The translations under genes and the position numbers were made by a program. Below, one piece after another: positions 35,264-43,194 of a stretch of 64,000 nucleotides of DNA (the stretch's first letter is position 1; every line of letters begins with the position of its first letter). The DNA comes from Variovorax saccharolyticus (GTDB lineage Bacteria; Pseudomonadota; Gammaproteobacteria; Burkholderiales; Burkholderiaceae_C): assembly GCF_030316765.1 (NCBI RefSeq), contig NZ_JASZYT010000006.1, forward strand, positions 372,001-436,000. The letters run 5' to 3'. The notes beneath the pieces are model-generated. The model did not search any database. It saw nothing but the letters and a program-made list of their open reading frames with translations, and was not told where the DNA came from.

Positions 35264-35437
35264 ATGAAGACACTGCTCGCGGTGGCGTTCGCCGCCACCC
35301 TCTGCCTGGCCGCGGGCTGCGCCTCGCGTGGCGCCTCGAGCGCCGACGGCGGCAATTCCGCGGGCAGCAGCAGCGGCATCACCGTGTTCGGCACGATCGA
35401 CGCCAACGTCAGCAACGTCAAGAACCAGAGCCGCTGA
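35264..35437 (+). CDS. Small lipoprotein
   Basis: 57 residues. A signal peptide (MKTLLAVAFAATLCLAAGC) ends in a lipobox LAAGC, so Cys19 should be lipidated. The mature part is only about 39 residues, rich in Ser, Gly and Asn (ADGGNSAGSSSG, VFGTIDANVSNVKNQ). The start at 35264 has AAGGAG just upstream; an ATG at 35249 overlapping the topB stop is in frame but lacks such a site. Its stop overlaps the start of the amidohydrolase gene by one base. Function unknown. Confidence 0.72.
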   Translation: MKTLLAVAFAATLCLAAGCASRGASSADGGNSAGSSSGITVFGTIDANVSNVKNQSR

Positions 35438-36927
35438 TGCCGGGCGCCGCGGCTTCGCTGGACTGCGCCTGGCTGCTGGCCGAGCCGGGCACCGAAGCGG
35501 CGCGGGCCGACGTCCGCATCACGATCGGCGGCGATCGCATCGCGGCCATCACGCCGCGCGATGGCGTCGCGGCGGGGCCGCGCCGGCTGGTGCTGCCGGC
35601 GCTGTCGAACGCGCACGATCACGCGCGCACCTTCCGTACCGCGACCCTCGGCGCCGGCGGGCAGCCGCTCGAAAGCTGGCTGCACTTCCAGGGCGTGCTG
35701 CCGGGCATGGACCCCTACCTGTGCGCCGCGACTTCCTTCGCGCGCTCGGTGCGGCATGGCGTCGCCAACCTGATGGTCCACTACACGCGCGTACAGGGCG
35801 GCATGAGCTACGCCGACGAGGCGCTCGCCGTGGTCCGGGCAGCGCGCGACGTCGGCGTGCGCATCGGCTTCGCGATCGCGATGCGCGACCGGCAGGGCAT
35901 CGGCTACTGCGAGGATGCGCAGGTGCTGCAGGCGCTGCGGCCCGGCATCCGCGATGCGGTCGCCGGGCGACTGTCGGTCAGGCCGCAAGCGCCGGCGCAG
36001 CAGCTGGCGCTGGTCGACGAGGTCGCGCGGCGGGTGCGCGAAGAGGGCCTCGAGAACCACTGCACCGTGCAGTACGGACCCAGTGCCGTGCAATGGTGCG
36101 GCACCCCGCTGCTCGAGGCGATCGCCCAGGCCTCGGCCGACACGGGGAGGCCGGTCCACATGCACTGCCTGGAGACAAGCTACCAGCGGCAATGGGCCGA
36201 CCGGGAGCATCCGGGCGGCATCCTTCGCTTCCTGGACGACATCGGACTGCTGAGCCCGCGCCTCACGCTGGCGCACTGCGCCTGGGCGCGCCCCGACGAA
36301 CTCGCCCTGCTGGCCGAGAAAGGCGTGACGATCGCGGTCAACACCAGCTCGAACCTCGGGCTCAAGTCCGGTATCGCGCCGGTGCCCGGGATGCTGAAGC
36401 AAGGCTGCCGCATCGCGATGGGCCTGGACGGCGGCGCCTTCGACGACGACGACGACGCCTTGCGCGAGATGCGGCTGGCCCATGCGCTGCACCGCGGCTG
36501 GGGATTCGACACCACGATGACGCGCGCCCAGCTGTGGGATTTCGCCGCCCGCAACGGCCCGCGCAGCGTGCGCGGCGGTGCTGCGACGGGCGGCCGCATC
36601 GCGCCCGGCGAGCCGGCCGACCTGGTCGTGCTCGACTGGGACGCGCTGGACGACGACAGCCTGTTCCCCGACATCGACCCGCTCGACCTGCTGCTGGCTC
36701 GCGCCCACGGCGGCCACATCGCGCAGGTGCTGGTCGGCGGCCGCCGGGTGGTCGACCAGGGCCGTGTCCAGGGCATCGACGAGCCGGCGATGAAGGCCGA
36801 GCTGCTCGCCCGCATGCGGGCGGCGCTGGCAGCCGACGGCACGCCCGCGGCCTGGCTGGCCACGGCGCGCGCACTGGCCGAGGACCTGGCGCCGTTCTAT
36901 CGCGAAGGCCGCTTCGGCTGCTGCTGA
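35437..36927 (+). CDS. Amidohydrolase family protein (cytosine deaminase-like)
   Basis: 496 residues in the metal-dependent hydrolase (TIM-barrel) superfamily. Metal ligands are visible: 'LSNAHDHARTF' (HxH), 'VHMHCLETS', 'LTLAHCAWA' and the Asp in 'AMGLDGGAFDDDDD'. C-terminal 'APGEPADLVVLDWD' and 'VLVGGRRVVDQG' form the small beta-sandwich typical of cytosine deaminase, AtzA/TrzA and related deaminases. The substrate is probably a nitrogenous ring compound but cannot be named. It overlaps the lipoprotein stop by one base (TGATG) and so may be translated in coupling with it. Confidence 0.82.
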   Translation: MPGAAASLDCAWLLAEPGTEAARADVRITIGGDRIAAITPRDGVAAGPRRLVLPALSNAHDHARTFRTATLGAGGQPLESWLHFQGVLPGMDPYLCAATSFARSVRHGVANLMVHYTRVQGGMSYADEALAVVRAARDVGVRIGFAIAMRDRQGIGYCEDAQVLQALRPGIRDAVAGRLSVRPQAPAQQLALVDEVARRVREEGLENHCTVQYGPSAVQWCGTPLLEAIAQASADTGRPVHMHCLETSYQRQWADREHPGGILRFLDDIGLLSPRLTLAHCAWARPDELALLAEKGVTIAVNTSSNLGLKSGIAPVPGMLKQGCRIAMGLDGGAFDDDDDALREMRLAHALHRGWGFDTTMTRAQLWDFAARNGPRSVRGGAATGGRIAPGEPADLVVLDWDALDDDSLFPDIDPLDLLLARAHGGHIAQVLVGGRRVVDQGRVQGIDEPAMKAELLARMRAALAADGTPAAWLATARALAEDLAPFYREGRFGCC

Positions 36928-36952
36928 GCGGGCCGGCGCGCGGCGGTTTCGC

Positions 36953-37834
36953 TCAGCGCATCAGCAGTGCCTGCCGCAGCAGCCGCGCCGCGCGGTTGCG
37001 GATGCGGCCCGGCGCGCTGCGCAACGGCCCCTTCGGGCTCACCTTGGCGGTCGCGCAGGCCCAGAGGAAATCCTGCAGGATGGCCGTGTCGTCGACCGTG
37101 TCGGTGGCGCCATAGGTGTGGAACTCCGGATGCCACTGGGTGGCCGCGATGTAGCTGCGGCCGCGGTCGGCCTTGCGGCGGATGGCCTCCGGGATGCGGT
37201 CGGGGATGCTCCAGGCATCGACCTCGAAGCCGGGCGCCAGGTCCTTCACGCCCTGGTGGTGGATGCTGTTGACGCGGGCGCTCTCCATGCCCGGATAGAG
37301 CTTCGACAGGCGCGAGCCGGGCGTGATGCTGATCTCGTGGAAGTTCTGGTCGTAGGTCACGGCGTCGCGGTGCCGCATCGCGTTCGGGTGCTGCGCCTCG
37401 ATGTCCTGGTAGAGCGTGCCGCCGAAGGCCACGTTGATCAGCTGCAGGCCCCGGCAGACACCGAAGATCGGCTTGCCGGCCTGCTCGAAGGCCTCGACCA
37501 GCGCCAGGTCGTAGAGATCGCGGATGCGGTCGCCGACCCAGGCGTCCTTGAGCGGCACCTCGCCGTAGCTGCCGGGCCAGACGTCGGCGCCGCCATGCAT
37601 CACGACGCCGTCCAGCCACTCGGCGTAGTGCGACAGCTTGGTGTCGCCGCGCGCGGTCTCGCCGGTCGGGCAGGGCACCATCACCACCATCGCGCCGGCC
37701 GACATCAGCCAGTGCGCGATCGACTGCTCGACGTACTGGAGCGTCTTGTTGGTGAACAGCGAACGCGCCGGGTCGGCATGGGAGAAGCAGGCGGACAGGC
37801 CGATCTTGAGACGCCCGGAAACGGTTTGTGACAT
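36953..37834 (-). CDS. Gamma-glutamyl-gamma-aminobutyrate hydrolase family protein (C26, PuuD-like)
   Basis: 293 residues of the class I glutamine amidotransferase-like fold. The nucleophile elbow is 'FGVCRGLQLINVAFGGTLYQD', with the Cys near residue 129, and the partner His is in 'IAATQWHPEFHTYG'. 'VMHGGADVWPGSYGE' and 'NSIHHQGV' match PuuD. PuuD cleaves gamma-glutamyl-GABA to glutamate and GABA in putrescine breakdown. No puuABC genes are next to it, so the true substrate may differ. It is divergent from the sugar isomerase gene. Confidence 0.85.
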   Translation of the reverse strand: MSQTVSGRLKIGLSACFSHADPARSLFTNKTLQYVEQSIAHWLMSAGAMVVMVPCPTGETARGDTKLSHYAEWLDGVVMHGGADVWPGSYGEVPLKDAWVGDRIRDLYDLALVEAFEQAGKPIFGVCRGLQLINVAFGGTLYQDIEAQHPNAMRHRDAVTYDQNFHEISITPGSRLSKLYPGMESARVNSIHHQGVKDLAPGFEVDAWSIPDRIPEAIRRKADRGRSYIAATQWHPEFHTYGATDTVDDTAILQDFLWACATAKVSPKGPLRSAPGRIRNRAARLLRQALLMR

Positions 37835-37995
37835 GACTCGAGGAGCGCGGCGGAACGCCCGCCGCTCCGGTTTGTAACCCAGCGACCATTGTGTCGCCTT
37901 CCGGCGCGACGTGCACTGCGACGGCCAGGCTGCCGCACTGTCGGACGGAATGCCGCGATGGCATCATCGATGCCCCACGACCCGGAGACAAGCAC

Positions 37996-39072
37996 ATGAA
38001 GACGATCAAGGGCCCGGCCATTTTCCTGGCCCAGTTCACGGCCGACACCGCGCCCTTCAATTCGCTCGACGCGATTGCGGGCTGGGCCGCGGGCCTGGGC
38101 TACAAGGGCGTGCAGTTACCGAGCTGGGACTCTCGCATCTTCGACCTCAAGAAGGCGGCGGAGAGCAAGACCTACTGCGACGAGGTCAAGGGCACGCTGG
38201 CGGCGCACGGCCTCGAGATCACGGAGCTGTCGACCCACCTCCAGGGCCAGCTGGTGGCGGTGCATCCGGCCTATGACGCCGGCTTCGACGGCTTCGCGGC
38301 GCCCGAGGTGCGCAACGACCCGGTCAAGCGCCAGCAATGGGCCGTGCAGCAGCTGCACGACGCGGCGCAGGCCTCGGCCCATCTGGGGCTGACGGCGCAC
38401 GCGACCTTCTCGGGCGCGCTGGCCTGGCCCTACCTCTATTCCTGGCCGCCGCGTCCGGCCGGGCTGATCGAGGAAGCCTTCGACGAACTGGCGCGGCGCT
38501 GGAAGCCGATCCTCGACCGCTTCGACGAAGCCGGCGTCGACGTCTGCTACGAGATCCATCCGGGCGAGGACCTGCACGACGGCGTGAGCTACGAGATGTT
38601 CCTGGAGCGAGTCGGCAACCATCCGCGCGCCTGCCTGCTGTACGACCCGAGCCACTTCGTGCTGCAGCAGCTCGACTACCTGGCCTACATCGACCACTAC
38701 CACGAGCGCATCAAGATCTTCCACGTCAAGGACGCCGAGTTCAATCCGACCGGCAAGCAGGGCGTGTACGGCGGCTTCCAGTCGTGGATCGATCGCGCCG
38801 GGCGCTTCCGCTCGCTGGGCGACGGCCAGGTCGACTTCGGGGCCATCTTCTCGAAGATGGCGGCCTACGACTTCCCGGGCTGGGCGGTGCTCGAATGGGA
38901 GTGCTGCATCAAGCACCCGGAGGACGGGGCGCGCGAAGGTGCGGAGTTCATCAAGAGACACATCATCCGGGTGGCGGAGCGGGCGTTTGATGACTTCGCT
39001 GCGGGGGGGGTGGACGGGGCTGCGAATCGGGCGATGTTGGGGATCGGGTCGGGGTCGGGGTCGGGGATCTAG
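37996..39072 (+). CDS. Sugar phosphate isomerase/epimerase (AP endonuclease 2 fold)
   Basis: 358 residues of the xylose-isomerase-like TIM barrel. Metal-ligand candidates are Glu in 'VCYEIHPGED', Asp/His in 'YDPSHFVLQQLD', His/Asp in 'KIFHVKDAEFNP' and Glu in 'VLEWECC'. Members include IolE-like and hydroxypyruvate-isomerase-like enzymes and dehydrogenase partners; the substrate is open. The C-terminus ends in a short low-complexity tail (GIGSGSGSGI) coded by a GGTCGG hexamer run (39045-39068), which looks like recent slippage. Confidence 0.85.
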   Translation: MKTIKGPAIFLAQFTADTAPFNSLDAIAGWAAGLGYKGVQLPSWDSRIFDLKKAAESKTYCDEVKGTLAAHGLEITELSTHLQGQLVAVHPAYDAGFDGFAAPEVRNDPVKRQQWAVQQLHDAAQASAHLGLTAHATFSGALAWPYLYSWPPRPAGLIEEAFDELARRWKPILDRFDEAGVDVCYEIHPGEDLHDGVSYEMFLERVGNHPRACLLYDPSHFVLQQLDYLAYIDHYHERIKIFHVKDAEFNPTGKQGVYGGFQSWIDRAGRFRSLGDGQVDFGAIFSKMAAYDFPGWAVLEWECCIKHPEDGAREGAEFIKRHIIRVAERAFDDFAAGGVDGAANRAMLGIGSGSGSGI

Positions 39073-39079
39073 ACGGTTG

Positions 39080-39121
39080 GGGACAGACCAAAAACCGCTG
39101 CGCGGTTTGTTGGTCTGTCCC
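39080..39121. repeat. REP-like palindrome between convergent genes
   Basis: GGGACAGACCA and TGGTCTGTCCC form the outer arms (39080-39090 and 39111-39121), and AAACCGC / GCGGTTT the inner arms around a TGC loop. The extended stem covers 42 bases with only a small internal mismatch. GGGACAGACC-type palindromes are typical of REP elements moved by RAYT transposases in proteobacteria. It may also work as a two-way terminator. Confidence 0.7.
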
Positions 39122-39130
39122 GCAAGGGAT

Positions 39131-40219
39131 TCAGATGCCCTCCGGCTTGCGCAACCTCTGCATCCGGTCGATCGCATGCACCTTGACCCTGCGCACCTCC
39201 AGGCCCTGCCGCACCGTGAGCTCGACCTCGGCGTCGGCCGCCGGGCGCTGCCAGAGCTGCTTGTAGAAGGCTTCCAGGGTGTTGACCTCGACGCCGTCGA
39301 TCGCCAGCACGACGTCGCCGGGCTGCAGGCCGGCCTCGAGCGCCGGCCCGGAGCGGTCGACGCGCACGATCTGCACATGGCCGTCGCGCACCAGCGACGA
39401 AAGCCCGAGCCAGGGCCGCACGCTGGCGCGGGTGCGGCCGGTGGACTGCATCTCGGCCAGCACCGGGCGCAGCAGCTCGACCGGCACGAACATGTTGCCT
39501 GGCAACACACGGTCCGGGCCGGCCGCCTCGCGCACGAGCAGGCTGCCGATGCCTAGCAGTTCGCCATCGCGGTTGAACAAGGAGGCGCCGCTGTGGTTGG
39601 CGATCGGCGGACTCGTGAAGAGGGCGACATCGATGTGGTACTCCCAGTTGCCCGAGAACGGCCGGGTCGCCACCAGGCGCGTGAAGGCAACCTCGGCGCC
39701 GCCGCTGCCGCCGACCGCCGCCAGCAGCGGTTCGCCCGGCTGCAGCTCGGCGACACCCGCCAGCGGCACCGGCTCGATCCCGCGCAGCGGCACCAGCGGG
39801 CGGACCAGGGCGAAGCCGGTCGCCAGGTCGTAGGCCACCTGCCGCGCCGGCAGCCGCCGGTCGTCCTGGGTCAGGACCTCGATGGTCTCGGCCTCCAGCA
39901 GCAGGTAGCCGATCGTGAGGATCAATCCGTCGGCGCCGATCACCACGCCCGAACCGCTGCGCTGACGCCCGAGGTTCTCGGCCGAGATGGCGCCCTCGGT
40001 GGCCGTTACCTGCAGCGCGACGACCGCGTCGCCGGCGCGCTGGAGCGCCTGCACCCGGGCGTCGGCGCGGGTGGCATCGACGGACGTGGCGACGCTGGCC
40101 GGGCGTGCCGCCTGGGCCGCGGGCAGCACCGCCAGCACGGCGAGCAGGAGGCCCGCACAGCCATCGCGCAAGCGCCGGACGAGTCGCGTCGACCGCTGGG
40201 CGAAGCTTGGGTTGTGCAT
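39131..40219 (-). CDS. HtrA-like trypsin/PDZ protein with degenerate catalytic triad
   Basis: 362 residues. The start at 40219 (MHNPSFAQR) has AAGGAG upstream. A signal peptide (CAGLLLAVLAVLPAAQAA) is followed by a DegP-type trypsin fold: 'QRSGSGVVIGADGLILT' fits well. However, the residues that should be His and Asp are replaced: 'LTIGYLL' stands where 'LTNNHVV' is expected, and 'ATGFALV' where 'RTDLAVL' is expected. The Ser region 'NHSGASLFN' keeps Ser. A PDZ domain (SGPALEAGLQPGDVVLAIDG) ends the protein. It is probably a periplasmic chaperone or adaptor, not a protease. Confidence 0.8.
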   Translation of the reverse strand: MHNPSFAQRSTRLVRRLRDGCAGLLLAVLAVLPAAQAARPASVATSVDATRADARVQALQRAGDAVVALQVTATEGAISAENLGRQRSGSGVVIGADGLILTIGYLLLEAETIEVLTQDDRRLPARQVAYDLATGFALVRPLVPLRGIEPVPLAGVAELQPGEPLLAAVGGSGGAEVAFTRLVATRPFSGNWEYHIDVALFTSPPIANHSGASLFNRDGELLGIGSLLVREAAGPDRVLPGNMFVPVELLRPVLAEMQSTGRTRASVRPWLGLSSLVRDGHVQIVRVDRSGPALEAGLQPGDVVLAIDGVEVNTLEAFYKQLWQRPAADAEVELTVRQGLEVRRVKVHAIDRMQRLRKPEGI

Positions 40220-40316
40220 GGCAGCGCTCCTTGGAACGATGGCCCCCATGGTGCGCCGCTCGCGCAGGGCCCGCAAGGTCACAAAACTGAAATAGCAACT
40301 GTCATGCCAGATCGGA

Positions 40317-40322
40317 TATAAT
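40317..40322 (+). promoter_or_regulatory. Consensus -10 box upstream of the infA-dbpA region
   Basis: A perfect TATAAT. The best-spaced -35 hexamer (TAGCAA, 17 bases upstream) is poor. If used, transcription starts near 40330 and gives a leader of about 260 bases before the small ORF at 40592. Confidence 0.5.
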
Positions 40323-40365
40323 CCGGGGTTCGTTTCGATTTAACGACGAAGCACTTTCGTCATCT

Positions 40366-40410
40366 GCCGGCTCCGGCCTGGAATCTCCAGGCCCATCATT
40401 TGAAGCCGGC
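40366..40410 (+). ncRNA. Structured 5' leader element (nested stem-loop)
   Basis: GCCGGCT (40366-40372) pairs with AGCCGGC (40404-40410), enclosing a perfect hairpin GCCTGGA-ATC-TCCAGGC (40376-40392). It lies about 45 bases after the predicted transcription start and is followed by more GC-rich pairable DNA (GGAGCGCC, GGGCGCC). No known Rfam family is claimed. A regulatory leader, perhaps for cold-linked control of infA and dbpA, is an inference. Confidence 0.4.
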
Positions 40411-40591
40411 ACCCACAGTGTGTTGGAGCGCCAGACCGGGCGCCCAAGATTTGCCACCACTGCCTTCGTACTTTGTTGAAGCGAACAGCGCACTGTCCGC
40501 TCCGGTGGGCGCCATTTCCGGCCGGCCTGCGCTCGTTTTATTCAAATTCAATTTCAGCATTCCGCGGCGTCGCGGGGTGCCAAGGCTTTCG

Positions 40592-40840
40592 ATGGACATC
40601 ATTCAACACAGCATCGCAGTGGGCAAGTACCTTGTCTCGCCGCTCATCAAGGACCTGGACGACGGCCGCTTCGCGGCATCGGTCTCGATCCGCTCCGGCC
40701 GCGGAAGCGGCACGCACGACCGCGTGATGCGTTTCACGCCCCGTTTTGCCAGCCATGCCGCGGCGGTCCGCTACGCGGTCGACCAGGGCCTGGGCTGGAT
40801 TCGCGAACGCAGCGCAACGCCCGCGTCTTGCGCCGCTTGA
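40592..40840 (+). CDS. Small hypothetical protein
   Basis: 82 residues from MDIIQHSIAVGKYLV. It is a small basic alpha/beta protein: 'SPLIKDLDDGRFAASVSIRSGRG' reads as two strands, and 'HDRVMRFTPRFASHAAAVRYAVDQGLGWI' as strand plus helix. A compact fold is likely but the family is not recognised. It lies between the structured leader and infA, 54 bases before the latter. Longer in-frame starts exist from 40400, but they would cover the leader. Confidence 0.6.
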   Translation: MDIIQHSIAVGKYLVSPLIKDLDDGRFAASVSIRSGRGSGTHDRVMRFTPRFASHAAAVRYAVDQGLGWIRERSATPASCAA

Positions 40841-40894
40841 TTCCGCATACCGATTTCCTATCCAATTACGACAATCCCATTCAAAAGGTAATTC

Positions 40895-41161
40895 ATGCCC
40901 AAGGAAGAACTGATCGAAATGAACGGCGCAGTGACCGAAGTGCTGCCTGACTCCCGCTACCGCGTCACCCTCGACAACGGCCACCAGCTGATCGCCTACA
41001 GCGGCGGCAAGATGCGCAAGCACCACATCCGCATCCTGGCTGGCGACAAGGTGTCGCTCGAGCTGTCGCCCTACGACCTGACCAAGGGCCGCATCACGTT
41101 CCGGCACCTGGAACGTCGCGGTCCCCCGCCGGTCGGCGGCAACAACTCGCAGCGTCGCTGA
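40895..41161 (+). CDS. infA: Translation initiation factor IF-1 (infA paralogue)
   Basis: 88 residues. The S1-type OB fold is clear: 'MPKEELIEMNGAVTEVLPDSRYRVTLDNGH', 'GKMRKHHIRILAGDKV' and 'SPYDLTKGRITFRH' are the hallmarks of IF-1. Compared with the usual 72 residues it has a tail of about 16 (ERRGPPPVGGNNSQRR). It is not in a ribosomal protein operon, which suggests the second infA copy carried by many beta-proteobacteria. AAAAGGTAATTC precedes the ATG. dbpA starts 8 bases after the stop. Confidence 0.92.
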   Translation: MPKEELIEMNGAVTEVLPDSRYRVTLDNGHQLIAYSGGKMRKHHIRILAGDKVSLELSPYDLTKGRITFRHLERRGPPPVGGNNSQRR

Positions 41162-41169
41162 CCTTTGCC

Positions 41170-42567
41170 GTGACCGGTCCCGCCACCGATTTCGCCACGC
41201 TGCCGCTTTCGCCGCAGGCGCTCGCGAACCTGACGCAGCTCGGCTACCTGCAGATGACGCCGATCCAGGCGGCCAGCCTGCCGGTGGCGCTGCTCGGCAA
41301 GGACCTGATCGCGCAAGCCAAGACCGGCAGCGGCAAGACCGCCGCCTTCGCGCTGGCGCTGCTGGCCAACCTCAATCCGCGTCGTTTCGCGGTGCAGGCG
41401 ATGGTGCTGTGCCCGACGCGCGAACTGGCCGACCAGGTGACGACGGAAATCCGCCGCCTGGCCCGGGCCGAGGAAAACATCAAGGTGGTCACGCTCTGCG
41501 GCGGCGTCGCGCTGCGCGGCCAGCTGGCCAGCCTGGAGCACGGTGCCCACGTCGTGGTCGGCACGCCGGGCCGCATCATGGACCACCTCGAGCGCGGCAG
41601 CCTCGACCTCGAAGCGCTCAACACGCTGGTGCTCGACGAGGCCGACCGGATGCTCGACATGGGCTTCTTCGAGGACATCGTGAAGGTCGCCCGGCAGTGC
41701 CCGAAGGAGCGCCAGACGCTGCTTTTCTCGGCCACCTACCCCGAAGGCATCCAGAAGCTGGCGGCCCAGTTCATGAAGAGCCCGCAGCAGATCACGGTGC
41801 AGGCCCAGCACGACGAAGGCAAGATCGTCCAGCGCTGGTACCAGGTCAAGAACACCGAGCGCCTGCACGCGGTGAGCCTGCTGCTGAACCACTTCCGGCC
41901 GCAGAGCTCGCTGGCCTTCTGCAACACCAAGCAGCAGTGCCGCGACCTGGTCCAGGTGCTGCAGGCCCAGGGCTTCAGCGCGCTGGCCCTGTTCGGCGAA
42001 CTCGAGCAGCGCGAACGCGACCAGGTGCTGGTGCAGTTCGCCAACCGCAGCTGCTCGGTGCTGGTGGCGACCGACGTCGCCGCGCGCGGACTCGACATCG
42101 CCGACCTCGAAGCCGTGATCAACGTCGACGTGACGCCCGACTCCGAAGTCCACATCCACCGCATCGGCCGCACCGGCCGAGGCGACGCCGAGGGCCTGGC
42201 GCTGAACCTGGCGAGCATGGACGAGATGGGCAGCGTCGGCAAGATCGAGCAGCTGCAGGGCCGCGAGTCCGAATGGCATCCGCTGGCCGAACTCACGGCC
42301 GATGCCGCCGGCCCGCTGCAGCCGCCGATGGCCACGCTGCAGATCGTCGGCGGGCGCAAGGAAAAGATCCGCGCCGGCGACGTGCTGGGTGCGCTGACCG
42401 GCGAAGCCGGCTTCACGCGCGAGCAGGTCGGCAAGATCAACGTCAACGAATTCTCCACCTATGTGGCGGTCGACCGGCGCATCGCGCGCGAGGCCGCACA
42501 CCGACTTTCCACCGGCCGCGTCAAGGGCAAGACCGTCAAAGTGCGGCTGCTCGACGATGTGGCCTAA
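41170..42567 (+). CDS. dbpA: ATP-dependent RNA helicase DbpA
   Basis: 465 residues from a GTG start. The DEAD-box core has Q motif 'LGYLQMTPIQAASLP', Walker A 'AKTGSGKT', 'PTRELA', 'VLDEADRMLDMGF', 'LFSATYP', 'ATDVAARGLDI' and 'HRIGRTGRG'. The C-terminal domain (about 392-465, 'MATLQIVGGRKEKIRAGDVLGAL', in part) is the RNA-recognition domain that binds hairpin 92 of 23S rRNA. DbpA helps late assembly of the 50S subunit. Directly downstream of infA, so the pair forms a translation-related operon. Confidence 0.95.
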   Translation: MTGPATDFATLPLSPQALANLTQLGYLQMTPIQAASLPVALLGKDLIAQAKTGSGKTAAFALALLANLNPRRFAVQAMVLCPTRELADQVTTEIRRLARAEENIKVVTLCGGVALRGQLASLEHGAHVVVGTPGRIMDHLERGSLDLEALNTLVLDEADRMLDMGFFEDIVKVARQCPKERQTLLFSATYPEGIQKLAAQFMKSPQQITVQAQHDEGKIVQRWYQVKNTERLHAVSLLLNHFRPQSSLAFCNTKQQCRDLVQVLQAQGFSALALFGELEQRERDQVLVQFANRSCSVLVATDVAARGLDIADLEAVINVDVTPDSEVHIHRIGRTGRGDAEGLALNLASMDEMGSVGKIEQLQGRESEWHPLAELTADAAGPLQPPMATLQIVGGRKEKIRAGDVLGALTGEAGFTREQVGKINVNEFSTYVAVDRRIAREAAHRLSTGRVKGKTVKVRLLDDVA

Positions 42568-42603
42568 TTACGTCCTTCGTTTTTCCAATCCACTGAGCTT
42601 TCC

Positions 42604-42774
42604 ATGCCCAAGAAAATCCGCACCGAGGCAGACCGCATTGCCACCCCCAAGCCCGTTCCGCAACCCGGCTACAACGTCCCCAAGTCGGGCGGCGGCCAAA
42701 AGGTGAGCCTGGAGCGCGGCACCGCGACCCGCAGCAAGAAGAACCCCGGCAAGCGGGCCAAGAAGGGCGGCTGA
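42604..42774 (+). CDS. Tiny basic protein, unknown function
   Basis: 56 residues, starting MPKKIRTEADRIATPKP and ending RSKKNPGKRAKKGG. It is rich in Lys, Arg, Pro and Gly and has no hydrophobic core, so it is probably disordered and nucleic-acid binding. It starts 36 bases after dbpA and ends just before tandem hairpins, which suggests that it is the last gene of the infA-dbpA transcript. Confidence 0.6.
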   Translation: MPKKIRTEADRIATPKPVPQPGYNVPKSGGGQKVSLERGTATRSKKNPGKRAKKGG

Positions 42775-42791
42775 TCGCCCGCCGAGTCGTC

Positions 42792-42842
42792 TGCGCCCCA
42801 CGGGCGCATTCACTCCCGAAACGCGCCTCCGGGCGCGTTTTT
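42792..42842 (+). terminator. Tandem hairpins, the second a Rho-independent terminator
   Basis: First hairpin: TGCGCCC-CAC-GGGCGCA (42792-42808). Second: ACGCGCC-TCCG-GGCGCGT followed by TTTTT (42821-42842). The second is a standard terminator for the infA-dbpA transcript. Confidence 0.85.
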
Positions 42843-42864
42843 CATTGGATCCATCGCCAGCACC

Positions 42865-43188
42865 ATGTCCGACGACTACCAGATCGACATCCCGCCCTCG
42901 TTCTTCGCGGTCTACACCGACGCGCGGCAGCGCCTCAGCGAGCCGATCGCGACCGTGCGCGCCCGCTACGAGGTCTGCGAGGACCTGGCCAGCCACCTGG
43001 TGCAGCACGCGCAGGTCCTGCACCACGTCGAGGTGCCATCGGAGGACGAGATCCTGCGCCGCATCCACGCCGGCCTTCAGTCGCCCGATGCGGGCGTTTC
43101 GCCGGCCGAGGCGCAATGGATCGTGCGCCGGCTGGCCGAGCTGCTGGGCTGGCAGTGCCCGCCGCTCGACGGGCCGGCGGCCGAATAG
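42865..43188 (+). CDS. Conserved hypothetical protein
   Basis: 107 residues, acidic and mostly helical (MSDDYQIDIPPSFFAVYTDARQRLSEPIATV..). Stretches such as 'RARYEVCEDLASHLVQHAQVL' and 'PSEDEILRRIHAGLQ' give amphipathic helices. No family recognised with confidence and no membrane segment. It has its own start just after the terminator and is convergent with the TetR gene, with 6 bases between the stops. Confidence 0.65.
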   Translation: MSDDYQIDIPPSFFAVYTDARQRLSEPIATVRARYEVCEDLASHLVQHAQVLHHVEVPSEDEILRRIHAGLQSPDAGVSPAEAQWIVRRLAELLGWQCPPLDGPAAE

Positions 43189-43194
43189 CCGGGC

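Noticed and set aside
31851..35273. A 1140-codon minus-strand frame opposite the topoisomerase III gene.
   Set aside because: It has Leu/Arg/Ala/His-rich low-information sequence and overlaps a clear topB gene; it is a shadow frame.
39045..39070. GGTCGG run as a possible origin or binding-site iteron.
   Set aside because: It lies inside the coding frame of the isomerase, is short and has no associated replication gene.
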